Shown here: positions 60,334 through 64,000 of the stretch, piece after piece
How positions within the stretch are numbered: position 1 is the first letter of the stretch
Layout: each line of letters begins with the position of its first letter
Translations under genes and position numbers: made by a program
From: an uncultured Christensenella sp.
GTDB lineage: Bacteria; Bacillota; Clostridia; Christensenellales; Borkfalkiaceae
Assembly: GCA_910585705.1 (NCBI GenBank)
Contig: CAJUER010000001.1
Span: forward strand, 120,651 to 184,650
Reading direction: 5' to 3'
Length of the DNA: 64,000 nt
Notes under the pieces: generated by a model
Told to the model about the DNA's origin: nothing
Seen by the model: the letters and a program-made list of their open reading frames with translations, nothing else
Databases searched by the model: none

Positions 60334-62415
60334 TTATTCGGCAATCGAAAATATTACGCGCATTTTGCCGAAATCGCACCCGTCCACACGAATTTTGATT
60401 TTATCGCCCAAGCGGAAGCTGTTGCGCCTGCCTTTAAGTAAAAATCTTTCCGCGAAAAACTCGTAATCGTCCGGCGGAAGCGCCTCCGTAGGGATAAGCC
60501 CCTCGATAGTGTTATCCAACTCGCAAAACACGCCGAAGTTGGTAACGCCCGAAACCGTAGCCTCGAATTCTTCGCCGATTTTGTCGTCCATATAAACGAG
60601 TTTGTAAAGGTCGTCGACTTCGCGTTCGGCTTCGTCAGCTATACGTTCGCGCTCGGAACAGTCTATTCCCGCTTGCTTCACGCATTCGGCAAACGCGGTT
60701 AAATGTGAACCACCGTGCAACGCCTCTTTAAGCGCCCTGTGCACGAACAAGTCGGGATAGCGGCGGATAGGGGAGGTAAAGTGGCAGTAACATTCGGAAG
60801 CAAGCCCGAAGTGCTTTAAATTTACTTCGGCATAACGCGCTTTTTGCATACAGCGCAGCATGACCTTGTTTATTACCGAATAGAACGGCTTGTCCTGCGC
60901 GGAGTAGAGAATTTTCTGGAAATCCTTCGGCGTAACGTCGTCCGCGTTCAATTTTGCGTTTATACCCAAATCCTTCAAAAATCCCGTAAGCGTTTCTATT
61001 TTCTCGGGCGAAGGCACTTCGTGCACCCTGTAAAGGCAGGGAATTTTATTTGCGAGCATAAATTCCGCAACCGCCTCGTTCGCGGAAATCATAAATTGCT
61101 CTATAATTCTTTCCGATACGGTGCGGTTATAGTCGGGTATAACTATTTCGCCGTTTTCGTCAACGTAAATTTTTGCCTCGCGCACGTCCAGCGTAACGCT
61201 TCCGTCTCTGTCGCGGTTGCTCTCCATTATTAAGCACAGCTCGCGCATTTTCAAAACGGAGTCGACAATGTCGGCGTATTTCTCGCGTGCGGCTTTGTCT
61301 CCCTCGCAAATAGCCGTAACGGCGGAGTAGGTCATTTTGCGGCGGCTTTTGATAATGCTTTCGCATATCTCGTAATTCAGCCGTTTTCCGTTTTTGTCAA
61401 ATGTCATCAGGCAGGAAAGCGCGTATCTGTCCTCGCCCTCGTTGAGCGAACAAGCGCCGTTCGATAAATCTTTGGGCAACATAGGCAATACGCTTGCGGG
61501 GAAGTAAACGCTTGTACCGCGCGCATACGCTTCCCTGTCCAGTGCCGATTTGTATTTAACGTAATTGCTTACGTCCGCAATGTGCACGCCCAAATGATAT
61601 TTGCCTTCTTCGAAGGTGAGCGAAACTCCGTCGTCAATGTCGCGCGTGTCCGCTCCGTCGATAGTGAAAATAAGCAAACCGCGCAAATCTCTGCGACCGT
61701 GAAGTTCTATCTTTTGGTCGGCAACTCTTTTCGCTTCCGCAAGCACCTCATCGGGGAACTGTTCGTAAAGCCCGTGTGCGCGTATTATCGAAAGCTCTTC
61801 TACGGCGAAGTTTCCGCCCTCGCCCAAAACCTCGATAACCTTTGCGGAGGGGGCTTTCCCTTCGGGGTAAGCCGTTATTTCGCAAAGTACTTTGTCGCCG
61901 TTTTTCGCGTTCATCGTAAGCGCGCGCGGTACGAACAGGTCGGGTAGCTTTTCGTCGTCCGCGTAAACCTTTGCGTTCGCGCCGAAGTTTTCCAAAACTC
62001 CGACTATGCGTTTTCTGCCGCGTTCGCAAACTTTTATAACGTACGCTTCGTCCTTCGTGCCCTTTACCGGCGCGGCAAGCACCTTGTCTCCGTCATACGC
62101 GCCCGAAAGCGAGTGGGGAGGCAGGAAAAAATCAGCCGCGTATTTTTGTTTGTCGTCCGGAGTGAGGAACGCAAAGCCGCGCGCGTTTGCGCGTACGGTT
62201 CCCGTAAACACGCCCGCCTGCGAGGGCGTGCAGAATCTTCCGCGTCTGTCGCGGATAATCTTTCCGTCGGCTTCCAGCTCTTCGAGGGCGTCAGCCGCCT
62301 CGCGCCGAGCTTTCCGGCCGACGATGAACGCGGTAAAATTAATAATTTCGTGCTTGTTTTTGAACGACAGCTTGCCGTTTTTTATTTCGCTGTAAATTCT
62401 CTGTTTTAAAGTCAT
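60334..62415 (-). CDS. rnr: Ribonuclease R
   Basis: 693 residues. RNase II/R family exonuclease: cold-shock domains, then the catalytic RNB domain with IDGADTRDIDDGVSL (four Asp), RGTSVYFPASVLPMLP and CYCHFTSPIRRYPDL, and a C-terminal S1 domain. It degrades structured RNA and works with SmpB-tmRNA in rescue. I chose the ATG at 62415 (MTLKQRIYSE); the open frame upstream runs into the spacer. Order secG-rnr-smpB is standard. Confidence 0.96.
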   Translation of the reverse strand: MTLKQRIYSEIKNGKLSFKNKHEIINFTAFIVGRKARREAADALEELEADGKIIRDRRGRFCTPSQAGVFTGTVRANARGFAFLTPDDKQKYAADFFLPPHSLSGAYDGDKVLAAPVKGTKDEAYVIKVCERGRKRIVGVLENFGANAKVYADDEKLPDLFVPRALTMNAKNGDKVLCEITAYPEGKAPSAKVIEVLGEGGNFAVEELSIIRAHGLYEQFPDEVLAEAKRVADQKIELHGRRDLRGLLIFTIDGADTRDIDDGVSLTFEEGKYHLGVHIADVSNYVKYKSALDREAYARGTSVYFPASVLPMLPKDLSNGACSLNEGEDRYALSCLMTFDKNGKRLNYEICESIIKSRRKMTYSAVTAICEGDKAAREKYADIVDSVLKMRELCLIMESNRDRDGSVTLDVREAKIYVDENGEIVIPDYNRTVSERIIEQFMISANEAVAEFMLANKIPCLYRVHEVPSPEKIETLTGFLKDLGINAKLNADDVTPKDFQKILYSAQDKPFYSVINKVMLRCMQKARYAEVNLKHFGLASECYCHFTSPIRRYPDLFVHRALKEALHGGSHLTAFAECVKQAGIDCSERERIADEAEREVDDLYKLVYMDDKIGEEFEATVSGVTNFGVFCELDNTIEGLIPTEALPPDDYEFFAERFLLKGRRNSFRLGDKIKIRVDGCDFGKMRVIFSIAE

Positions 62416-62462
62416 AATCAAAAAAATAAGCGGCTTTTGAAAAGCCGCCTCGAAAATAATTT

Positions 62463-62765
62463 TTACGGAACCAAAAGGTTTACGACGTATACGACGATAG
62501 AAAGAACGCCGAGAACAATCATACAAATCCAAGTCCATTTTTTAAGCTTGCTTTCAATGGACTGACCTCTGTTTTTGCCGAAGAACGTTTCGCTCGACGC
62601 CGTAATACCCTGAATACCGTCCGAATTGCTCTTCTGGAACAGTACGAGCAAAATCGCAACGAGTGCGGTTAAAAATATCAATATAAGGCAGGCAACGGAT
62701 AATACCATATACAAAGTATAAACGGTATCCGACATGCCGGCAGGTGCCAGTAAATATGCGCCCAT
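62463..62765 (-). CDS. secG: Protein-export membrane protein SecG
   Basis: 100 residues. Two membrane helices (VLSVACLILIFLTALVAILL and WICMIVLGVLSIVVYVV) with the family turn LFQKSNSDGIQG. Part of SecYEG. GAGAGG precedes the ATG at 62765; an inner ATG ten codons later is possible. Confidence 0.92.
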   Translation of the reverse strand: MGAYLLAPAGMSDTVYTLYMVLSVACLILIFLTALVAILLVLFQKSNSDGIQGITASSETFFGKNRGQSIESKLKKWTWICMIVLGVLSIVVYVVNLLVP

Positions 62766-62851
62766 AAATCAACCTCTCAATATGTTTTACTTAGAAAGTA
62801 TATCACAGCGTATAATTTTTTACAAACGAAAATAGGGCATTTTAATAAATT

Positions 62852-63829
62852 TTATCCCGATTTTTTGAATTTAAAACCCTTTTCGCCGAATTTATTTATC
62901 ACGAATATCCCTACGCAAACCAAAACAAGCGCTAATAACGTGGTATAGGAAAAAAGCTGGTCTCTCTCGCCGAGAATAATTGCGGAAAATACCGCCCCGA
63001 ATACGGGATTCGTGCTTTTGAAAACCGCCACGCGCGAAACGGGATTGTACTTTAAAAGGAAACCCTGCAAGGTGAATGCGCACGCCGAAAGAAACGCAAG
63101 ATAGAGAAGCATAAAATAACTTCCCGCGCCGTTAGGCTGAATTTTTCCGCCTGCCGCCGCACCTATCGCGATAAGTATAATTCCGCCTATAAAAAACTGG
63201 TATCCGCACAGAGCGGTAGTGTCCTCGTACTTTGAAAAAATTTTTACAAGCCCGGCGGCAAACGCTGCCGACAGTCCTGAAAATATAACGAACCCCTCTC
63301 CGAGAAGTGTAAATTTAAACGAAAAATCACCGCCTAAATTTATGAGTATAACTCCGCCGAAGCCTAATATGCACCCTGCAAGCTTTACGAGGTTGAACTT
63401 TTCCGTATGGAAAATAAAGCATGCCGCAATAATGGTGAAGAATACGCCCAAACCGTTGAGTACCGAAGCCTTTACGCCTGCGGTGTTTGCAAGCCCGATG
63501 TAAAAAAACGTATACTGCGCCGCCGTCTGAAAAAGGCTTAAAAGACCTACGCGCCACAGGTTTTTAACCTTAGGATAAATAAATCTTCGTTTTATTATAC
63601 TACCGAAAATTATCACCATCACTCCCGCAAGAGTGAAGCGCGTTCCCGCAAACAGAATGAGGGAGGGGACGTGCGCCGTGTCTATGTCGAAAAGTTTATA
63701 CCCGATTTTTACGCAAGGAAAAGCGCTTCCCCACAAAATACAGCAGAAAATCGCGCACACGCACACAACGTACATCCTTGTAAAAAATTTTTCGGGTTCT
63801 TTAAGTATCACCTTATTATTATATTTCAA
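62852..63829 (-). CDS. EamA/DMT-family transporter
   Basis: 325 residues, about ten membrane helices in two homologous EamA halves. WGSAFPCVKIGYKLF marks the first half and PVSRVAVFKSTNPVFGAVFSAIILGE the second. Drug/metabolite exporter family; substrate unknown. Confidence 0.9.
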   Translation of the reverse strand: MKYNNKVILKEPEKFFTRMYVVCVCAIFCCILWGSAFPCVKIGYKLFDIDTAHVPSLILFAGTRFTLAGVMVIIFGSIIKRRFIYPKVKNLWRVGLLSLFQTAAQYTFFYIGLANTAGVKASVLNGLGVFFTIIAACFIFHTEKFNLVKLAGCILGFGGVILINLGGDFSFKFTLLGEGFVIFSGLSAAFAAGLVKIFSKYEDTTALCGYQFFIGGIILIAIGAAAGGKIQPNGAGSYFMLLYLAFLSACAFTLQGFLLKYNPVSRVAVFKSTNPVFGAVFSAIILGERDQLFSYTTLLALVLVCVGIFVINKFGEKGFKFKKSG

Positions 63830-63862
63830 AAATTAAAATTACGCAATTAAATTAAAAGCGAA

Positions 63863-63895
63863 AGTCGGGGCGCGTGCTTTTCACGCGCCCCGACT
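63863..63895. terminator. Terminator
   Basis: 14-bp perfect stem (63863-63876 with 63882-63895), GC-rich with a 5-base loop, downstream of the truncated XRE gene on the minus strand. Confidence 0.8.
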
Positions 63896-63901
63896 AAAAT
63901 A

Positions 63902-64000
63902 TCAATCAGTCAAACCAAGTAAATATTCAACGCTCTCGCCGAAAAAGTCTGCCAGCTTAATAAGTTCGGAAGCCGTAGGCTCTGTACGCCCTAATTCCCA
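63902..64000 (-). CDS. XRE regulator, C-terminal end only
   Basis: The last 32 residues of a helix-turn-helix protein whose start lies beyond the window: WELGRTEPTASELIKLADFF, then GESVEYLLGLTD, a classic XRE domain end. Confidence 0.75.
   Translation of the reverse strand, partial: WELGRTEPTASELIKLADFFGESVEYLLGLTD

Overview
The window is a mid-GC Firmicutes (Clostridia-like) chromosome carrying one apparently complete siphovirus prophage of about 37 kb. The Clostridia assignment rests on an S-box (SAM) riboswitch upstream of metK, the secG-rnr-smpB cluster, formate-tetrahydrofolate ligase, a zinc-ribbon ComF, a DUF1540 mini-protein and strong purine-rich Shine-Dalgarno sites. No rRNA, tRNA or CRISPR array was seen.

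Layout. 0-8.3 kb is host DNA: a riboswitch-controlled GNAT-metK-comF operon (minus), then pflX-like radical SAM gene, an ABC-F ATPase and a membrane protein (plus), then glyS (minus). 8.3-45.5 kb is the prophage: integrase and CI-like repressor (minus); an operator/promoter switch at 10.2-10.3 kb; an early module of small genes, three orphan DNA methyltransferases, a Lar-like protein, SNF2 helicase, HNH and VRR-NUC nucleases, a RecB-nuclease/Sak4-ATPase fusion, DUF669 protein, family B DNA polymerase and D5-type primase-helicase; a sigma-like late regulator followed by a promoter-terminator pair; then terminase, portal, MuF-metallopeptidase fusion, scaffold, capsid, connector, tail, tape measure, Dit and Gp37-like baseplate genes, a tail adhesin, a reverse transcriptase, and XhlA-like and holin genes. 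45.6-64 kb is host again: fhs, glnS, a membrane protein, DUF1540, rplI, two small frameshifted genes, DUF2207, lemA, NUDIX, a UDP-sugar pyrophosphorylase-like gene, a collagen-like serine protease, metA, metY, smpB, rnr, secG, an EamA transporter and a truncated XRE regulator.

The central system is a diversity-generating retroelement (DGR) in the tail module. A 140-bp variable repeat (VR, 42720-42859) ends the tail adhesin gene. A 140-bp template repeat (TR, 42931-43070) follows 71 bp downstream, and a reverse transcriptase with the DGR-type GxxxSQ motif and YMDD follows that. I aligned TR and VR by hand: they differ at 30 positions, every one of them an adenine in TR, with no difference at any other base. 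All ten AAT codons of TR are changed in VR. The prophage therefore appears to retarget its receptor-binding protein by adenine mutagenesis. No Avd gene was found.

Other points: a lambda PR'-tR'-like late promoter and terminator; a repeated operator TGTGGATT-N4-AATCCACA; two inverted copies of a TGTCAGT-repeat element flanking the early region; simple-sequence tracts at two methyltransferase genes and at an HNH/VRR-NUC junction; a candidate structured RNA before the holin genes; and no recognisable endolysin. The prophage almost never uses the GAG glutamate codon, unlike its flanks.
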